A DNA stretch of 36,105 nt from Gemmatimonadales bacterium (lineage in GTDB: Bacteria > Gemmatimonadota > Gemmatimonadetes > Longimicrobiales > Gaopeijiaceae), in assembly GCA_007695225.1 (NCBI GenBank), contig REED01000151.1:1-36105 (forward strand). The letters are read 5' to 3'. Below, piece by piece: positions 24,678 to 32,263 of this stretch. The position numbers and the translations under genes are program-made. The notes under the pieces were generated by a model. The model searched no databases and was not told the origin of the DNA. It was given only the letters and a program-made list of their open reading frames with translations. The number at the start of each line of letters is the position of its first letter. Position 1 is the first letter of the stretch.

Positions 24678-24882
24678 GTGCCATATCCTCCCGCCTCATC
24701 CTTTCATGGGACTCGGCGCGAAAGCCAACGGAGACCCCGTAGGGAACTGGCAGGCGCAGGGGGCGCAGGGCGCCGGCGACATCATAAGACAAGGCGCCCT
24801 CCCGTTATCGCGGGGGAGCGCGAGGCCCTGCGCTCCGCCGCTTCCGGGGGTTCCGGTAGTCGGTGAGCAGAGTTCGGGCCGG
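24678..24882 (-). promoter_or_regulatory. Long leader of lipA-pdhABC with possible Cys-rich upstream ORF
   Basis: From the promoter at 24883-24912 the leader would be about 200 nt. It contains a 29-codon ORF (24785-24696, ATG ATG ... TGA) whose predicted peptide has CAPCAC near its N-terminus and ends 18 bases before the lipA GTG. A GGAGG lies about 12 bases before its start, slightly far. Whether it is translated is unknown; a leader peptide with clustered cysteines ahead of an iron-sulfur/sulfur-insertion operon is suggestive only. Confidence 0.35.
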
Positions 24883-24912
24883 ATCATAGCACGGATTTGC
24901 GTGCCCTGGCAA
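24883..24912 (-). promoter_or_regulatory. Strong sigma-70-like promoter of the lipA-pdhABC operon
   Basis: Minus strand: TTGCCA (24912-24907), 18-base spacer, TATGAT (24888-24883). Each hexamer is one or two bases from consensus, in an otherwise very GC-rich gap. It lies between the LOG gene 3' end and lipA. Confidence 0.65.
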
Positions 24913-24973
24913 CCGCCGGAAGGCTGGGGTTCCGGCATGGATCCCCAATTCTGAAAGGGATCGGGTGGTCCGC

Positions 24974-25804
24974 TCAGATGCCCCGCCGAGCACCCTGGAT
25001 CGGGGTGTGCTCCCGGAGATGGCGGACGACCTCCGATGGCTCGTCGGTGACGAACATCATCCCCACATCCCCGGGGGAGATCTTTCCCGTGGCCTTCATC
25101 GTTCCCCGGAGCCATTCCAGAAGACCTCCCCAGTAATCCGAACCGAAGAGGACCACGGGAAAATCATGGACCTTGTTCGTCTGGATCAGGGTCAGCGCCT
25201 CGAAGAGTTCGTCCATGGTCCCGTAGCCGCCGGGGAAGATCACGAACCCCTGGGCGTACTTCACGAACATGGTCTTCCGCACGAAGAAGTACCGGAAGTC
25301 GATCCCCACATCGACATAGGGGTTGCTCCCCTGCTCGAAGGGAAGTTCGATGTTACAGCCGATGGAGGGGGCCCCTGCGTCGCGGGCCCCTCGGTTCGCC
25401 GCCTCCATGATGCCGGGACCTCCACCGGTGATGATGGCGAAGCCCTCCTTCCCCAGGAGTTCGGCTGTGGCACGGCAGGCCTCATAGATGGGTTCCGATG
25501 GAAGAACCCGTGCGGACCCGAAGATCGAGATGGCAGGGCCCATGTTCGAAAGGGTCTGGAACCCTTCCACGAACTCCCCCATGATCCGGAAGACGCGCCA
25601 CGAGTCCGCAGCCATCGCGGAGGGGCGGTCCTCCTCCGTCAGATCGCTTCGGAGGAAACGCTCGTCCTCGGTTTCGTGTTCCGGCTCCCGCGTCGGGGCC
25701 CGCCTCGGCTCCGGAGAGGCGCGGTTCTCCTCTTCGGGCTCGCGACCCAGCGTCGACTCCGCCTCTGCTTCCCCCCCGTGGGGCGACTCCGGTGCCTCGC
25801 TCAT
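24974..25804 (-). CDS. LOG/TIGR00730 family nucleotide phosphoribohydrolase
   Basis: A 276-residue protein. The first 60 residues are Glu/Pro/Arg-rich and disordered; the Rossmann-like LOG domain follows with SIFGSARV near 93-100, GGGPGIMEAANRGA near 127-140 and the signature PGGYGTMDELFEAL near 192-205. LOG-family enzymes cleave nucleoside 5'-monophosphates to base and ribose phosphate (cytokinin activation in plants and some bacteria, nucleotide homeostasis in others). The ATG overlaps the stop of the zinc-ribbon gene by ATGA (25801-25804), so the two are coupled. Substrate is not assignable. Confidence 0.9.
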   Translation of the reverse strand: MSEAPESPHGGEAEAESTLGREPEEENRASPEPRRAPTREPEHETEDERFLRSDLTEEDRPSAMAADSWRVFRIMGEFVEGFQTLSNMGPAISIFGSARVLPSEPIYEACRATAELLGKEGFAIITGGGPGIMEAANRGARDAGAPSIGCNIELPFEQGSNPYVDVGIDFRYFFVRKTMFVKYAQGFVIFPGGYGTMDELFEALTLIQTNKVHDFPVVLFGSDYWGGLLEWLRGTMKATGKISPGDVGMMFVTDEPSEVVRHLREHTPIQGARRGI

Positions 25805-26571
25805 CCGCCCTCCAGGAATTCCTGTGCCTCCTGGCGGATCACCGGGAGAAGGCGGGCATGTTCCTCATAGTCCTCCAGATCCCGCTGCGACTCTACCTCC
25901 CAGGCCTCCAGGAGACGCCGGTAGTATGAGGCAGCCTCGTCCATCCGGCCCATCTCCCGGGAGGCCTCGGCGGCCGCGGAGAGATGAAGGAGGTGGTTCG
26001 GGTCCATCTCGAGTCCCTCCTGGGCCGTGGCGAGGGAGGCCTCGAAATCGAGGGCGACCCGCTGGAGGAGAGCGAGATGGAAGAGGCCGTCGGTGTCCAG
26101 CGGCCGGGCGATCTCGTACGCATCCAGAGCCATGGGAAGAAAGTTGAGCACCTCGGTGGTGTCCCGGGCGCTGAGGGCGACGGCGATCCGTTCGTACAGG
26201 CGGTCCGCCGCCTCCCGAGGCGTCATGGAGGCCAGGTCCACGTTCGGGGCGGGCCCGAGAGCACCCGGTGGGGGAGCACCTGCGCGCGGTGCACCATCGC
26301 CCGAAGAGAAGATGGGAAACGCCGCCACGGCCAGGAGGCCGACCAGGAGGATTCCCGCCACGGCCCAGGCCACGGGAGCGTTGCCGGCTCCCGGCCCGGC
26401 TCCTGTGACCACCGGGTCCCGGCGCTGGGCCGGAGACCCGCACTCGTTGCAGAAGCGGGACCCCCTGGGCAGATCGGCTTCGCAGGAAGGGCAGGACATG
26501 TCAACGAGGGATGCGCCGCAGGCGGAGCAGAATCGCCCCTCTCCTTCGACGCCACACTGGGTGCAATGCAT
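25801..26571 (-). CDS. Double zinc-ribbon membrane protein with helical-repeat domain
   Basis: A 256-residue protein of no named family. Two zinc ribbons stand at the N-terminus: Cys3/Cys6 with Cys15/Cys18, and Cys27/Cys30 with Cys41/Cys44. One membrane helix (about 67-88, VAWAVAGILLVGLLAVAAFP) is followed by a Pro/Gly linker and a helical domain (110-256) resembling TPR repeats (NFLPMALDAYEIARPL, EASLATAQEGLEMDPNHLLHL, GRMDEAASYYRRLLEAWE). This arrangement puts the ribbons in the cytoplasm and the helical domain outside. It is translationally coupled to the LOG-family gene, so a joint role is possible but unknown. Confidence 0.75.
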   Translation of the reverse strand: MHCTQCGVEGEGRFCSACGASLVDMSCPSCEADLPRGSRFCNECGSPAQRRDPVVTGAGPGAGNAPVAWAVAGILLVGLLAVAAFPIFSSGDGAPRAGAPPPGALGPAPNVDLASMTPREAADRLYERIAVALSARDTTEVLNFLPMALDAYEIARPLDTDGLFHLALLQRVALDFEASLATAQEGLEMDPNHLLHLSAAAEASREMGRMDEAASYYRRLLEAWEVESQRDLEDYEEHARLLPVIRQEAQEFLEGG

Positions 26572-26586
26572 GGGCTTTCCGGTACG

Positions 26587-26615
26587 GGGACAATGGTGGC
26601 TTCAGTCGGTATAAT
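26587..26615 (+). promoter_or_regulatory. Candidate promoter for the beta-barrel protein gene
   Basis: GGGACA (26587-26592), 17 bases, perfect TATAAT (26610-26615). The start point would be near 26622, giving a leader of about 235 nt. Confidence 0.5.
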
Positions 26616-26621
26616 AGCGAG

Positions 26622-26856
26622 ACGGCGTCAGCGCCGGGACCCATTTGACCCCGGTGGGGCCCGGCGCTGAGGACATGGCAGTGGGGCGAGCTTCTCCGGA
26701 CCCATCGCCGAGGCCCGCCGTCAAGGTGCCCCCGCTGCGGTTGCTCTGACACCCGAACCGGCCTCTTCCCGTAGGGCTGGGAGACGGCCCCCGATCTCCG
26801 GGGCGCCGTTCTCACCATCGGGCCCCGCCCACCATCCCCAGGGAGCGCTGCTCCTC
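26622..26856 (+). promoter_or_regulatory. Structured 5' leader ahead of the beta-barrel gene
   Basis: At the 5' end a perfect 10-bp stem CAGCGCCGGG/CCCGGCGCTG (26629-26638, 26660-26669) encloses a 21-base loop. A 24-codon ORF (26675-26749) follows. Directly before the ATG, GGAGC (26842-26846) pairs with GCTCC (26850-26854), which would hide the only Shine-Dalgarno (GGGAG). No known riboswitch core was recognised. Confidence 0.4.
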
Positions 26857-29082
26857 ATGTCTCTTCTTCTCATCCTCCTGCTCCTTGGTCCGCACCCCAC
26901 CGCGGCGGACATCCCGGTCTCGGACACCTTTGGTGATGCCGATGTACGGGCCCTCGTGGAGGCCGCGCGCCAGGCCCGCGGACGAGGGGAGGAGGGACTG
27001 GACAGCTTCGATGGACGTATGTGGGAACGGATCTACGTGGGATTCGACGCCGCGAGATTCCGGCGGGAACGGGGGCTCTATACCCAGGAAAGGGTGGCAC
27101 GGGTCCGCTGGGAGCGGGAGGGGGAGCGGACCGTGCGGTGGGAGGCCGCACGTCGGGAGGTGCCGGTGGCCGGCCTCTCCTCCGACGACTCCGAGTCCAT
27201 GGCGGACGGCCTTGTCCGGTCGCTGGCCAGGGAAGGGGCGCCCCCACCCCTCCTCTTCGAGCCCGGCAGTGATCGGCTGACCTTTGGTACGGGCGAATGG
27301 GCCCTCCACCCTTTGGCCGACACGGCAGGGCTCCATTACCGATACCACTCCGGCGACACGCTGCGGATCGTTCTTCCGGAGGACCGGCGACAGGTCACGC
27401 TCGCGGAGGTCCGGGTGGAACCCCGAAGGGCGGAGTTCCGGCTCTTGGCCGCCTCCCTCTGGTTTGATCTGGCGACCGGAGCGCTGGTGCGTTCGGTGTA
27501 TCGGCCCTCCCGACCCTTTGACCTGGAACTGGAGGACCCCGATGGAGCTTCTGACGTGCCGCGTCTCTTCCGCCCCATTCGAGCCGAGATCCGTCTCATT
27601 TCCGTAGACCACTCCCTCCAGGATTTCCGGTGGTGGATCCCTCGTCGCTTCTCGTTCGAGGGGGAGGGACAGGTGGGGCGTCTCGCCCGTTTCCCTGTCA
27701 CGATGGAGTGGACAGTCTCGGAGGTAGTGGTGAATCGGGATCCGCCGGGTGACCTGGTTCCCGACCCCCTTCCCGAGGGGTGGACGCTCCGTCGGCGCGG
27801 CGGGGGGGACGCCCATGGCGAGGAGGGGGAGACGGACCCGAGCGCCACAGCCTCGGGGTCGGGGGTCGAGTCCCGGGACGAGAGAGAGGACTTTCGCCGA
27901 GAGGGAGGAGACGAGGCGTTCACGGAGCCCCCGGCGGAGTCCTTGGTAGTGGTGGTTCCCACGGGAGCGGAGCTGGCGGCAGGCCCTGGGCTGACAGGGC
28001 GCGCCGCCCGTGAACCGGGAGCATTTCGGCCGGAGGAGCTCCGGGAACTGGAAGCCTCCGTCCGAGAGCTCTTCCCACCAGCGACGACCCTCAAGCCGAC
28101 CCTCCAATGGGGTCTCCAGGGCGGGCTCAGCCGTTTCAATCGGGTGGAGGGCCTGGCATCCGGTGTGTCGGCCAGGGTGGACCTCTCAGGCGGGCGCGAG
28201 CTCCGGGGAGAGGTGCGATCCGGCCTCTCGGCTCTACGCCCCACCGGCGAGATCGCCGTGCGCTCCGGGATTCCCCGGGAGCGCGCCACCGTTGCGGTCT
28301 ATCGCCGGTTGGTGGGGTCTTCCGATTGGGAGGATCCCCACACTCTCGCCTCTTCCCTCTCCTCCCTGGTGGTCGGCGATGGGCCGACCCCCCTCCACCG
28401 CGCCTGGGGAGGCGAGGCGGTCTGGGACCGGCAGGTGGGACGCCTGACCCGCCGGACTCGGCTTTTCGCCGAGCGGCAGGGGCCCGCCCAGGCCGGCACC
28501 GACTTCCACCTTCTGGGGATCTTCGCCCACCGACCGCTCAGCCCCGTTCCACCTGCGGCGCCTGGCGACTTTCTGGGGCTCGTGGTGGAGCATCGATGGC
28601 ATTCAGAGGTGGACCCCCGGCAGATGAGGTTCTTTGTCGGGAGTCACCTCGAGGGAGCCACCGGTACCCTGGACTATCTCCGGGCGAGGGCGAATGGGGG
28701 AATGACCCTCCCCCTGGGTGATCGCTGGGGAAGTGCGGTGGAGTTGGGCGCGGGATGGGGCTCCCCTCGCCTCCCTCTCCAACGCAGTTTCTTCCCCGGG
28801 GGACCGGAGGGATACCGCGGGGGAAGGGTTGGGGAGCGGGTCGGGAGGAGCTTCTGGCTGATGAGGGCCGAGGTCGGCAGCGGCGTTCCGGGAGCCCGTC
28901 TGGTGGCCTTCGGAGATCTTCTTCGCATCGATCCCTTTGGAACCGGGACCCCCTCTCCGGTGGACCTGGCAGCGGGAATGGGGCTATCGCTCCTGGATGG
29001 CCTGGTACGATTCGAGTTCGGGCGTCGTGTCAGCGGAGGCGGGCCCTGGCGGGTCCATGCGTACCTGGACGGGCTCTTTTGA
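26857..29082 (+). CDS. Secreted, probable outer-membrane beta-barrel protein
   Basis: A 741-residue protein of no named family that I know. It starts with a short signal peptide (MSLLLILLLLGPHPTAA). The N-terminal half (about 20-310) is beta-rich and soluble-looking, with WFDLATGALVRSVYRP and DFRWWIPRRFSFEGEGQVGR. A charged Asp/Glu/Arg linker (about 310-370) follows. The C-terminal 340 residues alternate polar and hydrophobic residues like membrane strands and end in a terminal Phe (VHAYLDGLF), as outer-membrane barrels do. The late segments SFFPGGPEGYRGGRVGERVG and AAGMGLSLLDGLVRFEFGR resemble the last strands of Omp85/D15 barrels. It may be a surface or assembly protein. The gene stands alone on plus and converges on nif3. 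Confidence 0.65.
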   Translation: MSLLLILLLLGPHPTAADIPVSDTFGDADVRALVEAARQARGRGEEGLDSFDGRMWERIYVGFDAARFRRERGLYTQERVARVRWEREGERTVRWEAARREVPVAGLSSDDSESMADGLVRSLAREGAPPPLLFEPGSDRLTFGTGEWALHPLADTAGLHYRYHSGDTLRIVLPEDRRQVTLAEVRVEPRRAEFRLLAASLWFDLATGALVRSVYRPSRPFDLELEDPDGASDVPRLFRPIRAEIRLISVDHSLQDFRWWIPRRFSFEGEGQVGRLARFPVTMEWTVSEVVVNRDPPGDLVPDPLPEGWTLRRRGGGDAHGEEGETDPSATASGSGVESRDEREDFRREGGDEAFTEPPAESLVVVVPTGAELAAGPGLTGRAAREPGAFRPEELRELEASVRELFPPATTLKPTLQWGLQGGLSRFNRVEGLASGVSARVDLSGGRELRGEVRSGLSALRPTGEIAVRSGIPRERATVAVYRRLVGSSDWEDPHTLASSLSSLVVGDGPTPLHRAWGGEAVWDRQVGRLTRRTRLFAERQGPAQAGTDFHLLGIFAHRPLSPVPPAAPGDFLGLVVEHRWHSEVDPRQMRFFVGSHLEGATGTLDYLRARANGGMTLPLGDRWGSAVELGAGWGSPRLPLQRSFFPGGPEGYRGGRVGERVGRSFWLMRAEVGSGVPGARLVAFGDLLRIDPFGTGTPSPVDLAAGMGLSLLDGLVRFEFGRRVSGGGPWRVHAYLDGLF

Positions 29083-29084
29083 AT

Positions 29085-29130
29085 ACCCCTTCCCGGTGGC
29101 CCCCCTACTTCTTCAACGGCCTTCTAGAGG
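29085..29130. repeat. 46-bp dispersed repeat, copy 1
   Basis: Contains CTACTTCTTCAACGGCCTTC and matches the inverted copy at 35787-35832 with three differences over 46 bases. It fills the gap between the convergent beta-barrel gene and nif3 and includes the nif3 stop codon TAG (29126-29124). A shorter third copy is at 36080-36105. Confidence 0.9.
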
Positions 29131-29891
29131 CCCGAGGGGACGTCCACGAAGTGCCAGGGCAGTCCGAAGCGCTCTTCCAGCCGGCGTGCCACGGCCTTGA
29201 CACCCCAGGTCTCGGTAGCGTAGTGGCCTGCGTAGAGGACGTTCACACCGTATTCCATGGCCTCCACGAAGGTGTGATGGGGTCCCTCCCCGGTGAGGAG
29301 GGTGTCCAGCCCCTTCTCTGCGGCATCCCTGATGAAGTTCCCGCCGGCCCCGGTAACGACTCCGACCCGTCCCACCTGAGCCGGACCGCCGGGAATCAGG
29401 CGCACCGGGCCTTGCACCACCCGAGCCACCTCCTGGTGGAATGCTTCCCGGGAGGCTCCCGCCACGCCCCACCACCCGACCTCCACGCCCTTCCCCTCTC
29501 CGAAGCGACCTTCCAGGTGGACTCCCACCTCCCGTGCCAGTTCAGCTGCATTTCCCACCTCGGGATGAGCATCCAGCGGGAGATGGACGGCATACACTCC
29601 CACCTCCCCCTCCAGCAACGCCTTGATGCGCTCGAAGCGGGGGCCGACCAGCCGGGGGTCAGGATCCCAGAAGAGGCCATGATGCACCAGGAGAAGGTCC
29701 GCCCCGACCTCCACGGCTCCCTGAATGGTGGCCAGTGACGCGTCCACCGCCACCGCCACTTTGTTCAGGGTGCGGGGAGGCTGAACCTGCACGCCGTTCC
29801 AGGCTCCGGAGTAGTCCGGGAAGTCCCGGACCTGCAGAAGGTCTTCCAGAAAGGCGAATACTGATTCTCTTTCTACGGGGGAACAATCCAT
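29124..29891 (-). CDS. NIF3/DUF34 family dinuclear-metal protein
   Basis: A 255-residue protein with the NIF3-like pattern: DYSGAWNGVQV near 26-36, VAVDASLATIQGAVEVGADLLLVHHGLFW near 47-75 with His70-His71, VYAVHLPLDAHPEVGNA, TGAGGNFIRDAAEKGLDTLLTGE, and GHYATETWGVKAVA with the C-terminal His and Glu ligands. NIF3 proteins form toroidal hexamers with two metals per subunit; function is unsettled, with GTP cyclohydrolase-like and metal roles proposed. The ATG has GGAG seven bases upstream. Its stop codon lies inside the dispersed repeat. Confidence 0.9.
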   Translation of the reverse strand: MDCSPVERESVFAFLEDLLQVRDFPDYSGAWNGVQVQPPRTLNKVAVAVDASLATIQGAVEVGADLLLVHHGLFWDPDPRLVGPRFERIKALLEGEVGVYAVHLPLDAHPEVGNAAELAREVGVHLEGRFGEGKGVEVGWWGVAGASREAFHQEVARVVQGPVRLIPGGPAQVGRVGVVTGAGGNFIRDAAEKGLDTLLTGEGPHHTFVEAMEYGVNVLYAGHYATETWGVKAVARRLEERFGLPWHFVDVPSGL

Positions 29892-29933
29892 CCATGTCTC
29901 CGGGTGGGGAGGGGGCTTCCCGGCTCACACTCT

Positions 29934-30022
29934 ACTGTGGAGAAGGTGGGGGCAAAGTTGGTGGCAGTGCGGTAACAGCCTATATAATAGGAGTTTACCG
30001 GCTTTTCCACAGATGTGGAGAA
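29934..30022. other. AT-rich spot with DnaA-box-like 9-mers, possible origin or operator
   Basis: In the 131-base gap between nif3 and the bactofilin gene there are TGTGGAGAA (29936-29944), TTTTCCACA (30003-30011) and TGTGGAGAA (30014-30022), each one base from the DnaA box TGTGGATAA/TTATCCACA. They flank the rare AT-rich tract TATATAATAGGAGTTTA (29981-29997). Another TGTGGAGAA is at 30484-30492. The last two boxes in the gap form an inverted pair, which could instead be an operator: TGGAAA/TATATA (30009-30004, 29986-29981, 17 apart) is a possible nif3 promoter. Confidence 0.35.
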
Positions 30023-30460
30023 TCACACGGCTTCCGTGACCATCCGGTCGGCGGGGAGGGCATGTATACCGGAAGCGTGGCCTGTCTCCCCAGGTGAGCC
30101 GAGTTCGACCTCGCCCATGCGAACGGCACCGTTCAAGACGGCCCCGTCCTCGAGCTGCAGGCGCCGGGTGTGCACCTCGCCCTCAATCCTGGCCGTGGCC
30201 TGGACCTCAAGGCGGGAAGCGGCCAGAAGCGTCCCGGTTACCCGGCCTGCAACCACGGCATCTTGTGTAGCCACATCGCCCTGGACGGTCCCCTCCTTGC
30301 CAACGACCACGGCCTTACCGGCATGGACAGTTCCGGTCACCGACCCCTCGATGCGAAGTGTCCCTTCGGTGAAACAGTCCCCCTCAACTCTCATCCCGGG
30401 CCCGATGATGGAGATGACCGGCCCATTCGGGGCTTCCGATCGTTCACGAAGACGGGCCAT
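30023..30460 (-). CDS. Bactofilin
   Basis: A 145-residue bactofilin (DUF583) with the right-handed beta-helix repeat: ISIIGPGMRVEGDCFTEGTL, RIEGSVTGTVHAGKAVVVGK, GTVQGDVATQDAVVAGRVTG, LEVQATARIEGEVHTRRL and QLEDGAVLNGAVRMG, a glycine-turn rung every 16-18 residues. Short disordered tails lie on both sides. Bactofilins polymerise without nucleotide into membrane-linked filaments that scaffold cell-wall enzymes or, in Myxococcus, position ParABS. Here the gene is directly downstream of an M23 peptidase and parAB, so both roles are represented. It is 75 bases after the peptidase stop. Confidence 0.92.
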   Translation of the reverse strand: MARLRERSEAPNGPVISIIGPGMRVEGDCFTEGTLRIEGSVTGTVHAGKAVVVGKEGTVQGDVATQDAVVAGRVTGTLLAASRLEVQATARIEGEVHTRRLQLEDGAVLNGAVRMGEVELGSPGETGHASGIHALPADRMVTEAV

Positions 30461-30535
30461 GGGACGACGCTCTTGGTTACGGTTGTGGAGAAGAGAAAGG
30501 GGACCTTCAAGCTGCAGACGCCCGGATTCAACTCT

Positions 30536-31318
30536 TCAGGGACGCTGGACGAGGGAGAGAGGATCCACAGGCTCTCCATCCCGCAAGATTTCGAAGTGGA
30601 GGTGTGGCGCCGTTGAGCGCCCGGTGGACCCGCTCAGGGCCACGACTTCTCCCCGGAACACCCGGTCTCCGGGTTGAACCGTTGCGAAGGAGGTATGGCC
30701 GTAGAGTGTACGATATCCCGCACCGTGGTCCAGCACCAGATGAAGCCCGTACACGGGGTCCTCTGCCACATCCAACACACGTCCATCCCCCGCCGCCAGG
30801 ACGTAGCTTCCAGAGGGAATGGCAATGTCGATCCCGGGGTGTTCGGGGTCCCTGCCGCCGCCTTCAATCAGGGGCTGGGTGAGGAAGCCCCGCTCGGTAA
30901 GGGGCCAGCCAGTGGGCGGGTCGCCCGGTGCGGCGGGAGCCGCCGCGGGAGCCCGGCCACTCGGGGGTGGGAGCCACACCTCTCCGGCCCCCCGAAGCGA
31001 GTCGCTACCGAAGAGACCCCGAAGATGTTCATAGGCGGACTCGACCTCCACCAGCGTCATGGCCAGGGCTTCGACTCTTCCCAGGTCCGCCTGCGCCTCC
31101 GCCAAACGGGCCTCCAGCGCGTTGGCTTCCCATGCCCTTGCAGCCAAGTACCACCACGAGCCAGCCATGAGGGCGACCAGAAAGCCGAATCCGGCAGTGG
31201 CGAACAGAATGGCGCGAAGGTGCCGGTATGTAAGGCGCAGGGTTCGCGTCTGCCGTCCCCCGTGGGGGACCGCCATCAGGGTCAGGGTGGGCTCTTCATC
31301 CTTGAATTCAGGGTTCAC
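30536..31318 (-). CDS. Bitopic M23 peptidoglycan endopeptidase
   Basis: A 260-residue protein. A 35-residue cytoplasmic N-terminus, one membrane helix (about 36-58), a short coiled coil (60-100) and a Pro/Ala linker precede the LytM domain (about 140-255). Zinc ligands are His160 and Asp164 (HPGID) and His241 (APHLHFE), with His208 in LYGHTS as the catalytic partner. Such enzymes cut peptide cross-links in the wall. The layout resembles bactofilin-associated peptidases (LmdC, Csd1 type) that touch the bactofilin through a cytoplasmic tail, and a bactofilin gene follows. The start is GTG, six bases after parB. Confidence 0.9.
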   Translation of the reverse strand: MNPEFKDEEPTLTLMAVPHGGRQTRTLRLTYRHLRAILFATAGFGFLVALMAGSWWYLAARAWEANALEARLAEAQADLGRVEALAMTLVEVESAYEHLRGLFGSDSLRGAGEVWLPPPSGRAPAAAPAAPGDPPTGWPLTERGFLTQPLIEGGGRDPEHPGIDIAIPSGSYVLAAGDGRVLDVAEDPVYGLHLVLDHGAGYRTLYGHTSFATVQPGDRVFRGEVVALSGSTGRSTAPHLHFEILRDGEPVDPLSLVQRP

Positions 31319-31324
31319 GACGAA

Positions 31325-32263
31325 TCAACTCACGACCTCTGTGGCCTCCCGGCCGGTGATGACGAGGAAGACACGCTCCAGGTCGGATGCGGAAGCGAAG
31401 GGGATCCGAATGGAGCCCTCTCCTCCTGTCTGGCCCCCCTTCACGACGACCCGCGTACCGAGGGTGTGACGGAGTTCCTCCTCCAGAGCTGCGAGGGCCG
31501 GATCCCGATGGGACTTCGTCCCCCCTGCTCCGGCCTGGCCCCTCCCCTCTGCGGGCCCCGATCCGGCCTCATGTGAGGCGACGATCCGGCGCACGCGGGC
31601 CTCTACCTCTCGGACCGACCAGGACTCGCGGGCCGCTCGCCGTGCCAGTTCCGTCAGACGCCCCGGATCGTCAATCGCCAAAAGCGCTCGCGCATGACCC
31701 ATGGACAGGGCCTCCTCCTCCAGCAGGCGGCGCACCGAAGGGGGCAAGCGGAGGAGGCGGAGAGCGTTGGCGACTGAAGAACGACTCCGGCCCACGGCTT
31801 GGGCGACTTCTCCCTGGGTAAGGGCAAATTCCTCCACCAGGAGCTGATAGCCCTCAGCCTCCTCCAGGGGACTGAGACTCTCCCGCTGGATGTTCTCCAC
31901 CAGGGCGAGTACGAGAAGTGTCCGATCGTCTACATCCCGGACGACCGCTGGTACCGCGTCCCACCCGAGAGCGGTGACTGCGCGGAGTCTGCGTTCCCCT
32001 GCAACCAACTGGTAACGGTCTCCGGCGGAATCCGGCGAGGGCCGCACCACCAGCGGCTGGAGAAGCCCGTTTTCCCGAATTGAACGTTCGAGATCAGCAA
32101 GTTCTTCGGGTCGGAATTCCCTCCTGGGCTGGAAGGGATTCGGGGCGATGGCCGGGACAGGAAGGGTGCGGACCTCGATCCCTTCGGCCGATGACGCAAG
32201 GTACTCTTCCCCCAGCAACGCTCCCAATCCCTTTCCGAGCCGTTGCCGTCGGGGGCGCGTCAT
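31325..32263 (-). CDS. parB: Chromosome partitioning protein ParB
   Basis: A 312-residue ParB. It begins with the basic KGLGALLG motif (11-18, ParA contact), then the CTP-binding domain with NPFQPR near 42-47 and GERRLR at 89-94 (the GERRxR CTPase motif), then ALVENIQRESLSPLEEAEGY. The helix-turn-helix that reads parS is in LTQGEVAQAVGRSRSSVANALRLL, and the C-terminal dimer domain is near 250-312. It loads at parS and spreads as a CTP-gated clamp. The ATG overlaps the parA stop by ATGA (32260-32263). Two parS sites lie 0.9 and 1.7 kb upstream. Confidence 0.95.
   Translation of the reverse strand: MTRPRRQRLGKGLGALLGEEYLASSAEGIEVRTLPVPAIAPNPFQPRREFRPEELADLERSIRENGLLQPLVVRPSPDSAGDRYQLVAGERRLRAVTALGWDAVPAVVRDVDDRTLLVLALVENIQRESLSPLEEAEGYQLLVEEFALTQGEVAQAVGRSRSSVANALRLLRLPPSVRRLLEEEALSMGHARALLAIDDPGRLTELARRAARESWSVREVEARVRRIVASHEAGSGPAEGRGQAGAGGTKSHRDPALAALEEELRHTLGTRVVVKGGQTGGEGSIRIPFASASDLERVFLVITGREATEVVS

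Noticed and set aside
26644..26673. TTGACC at 26645 as a second promoter
   Set aside because: No -10-like hexamer lies 16-18 bases downstream.
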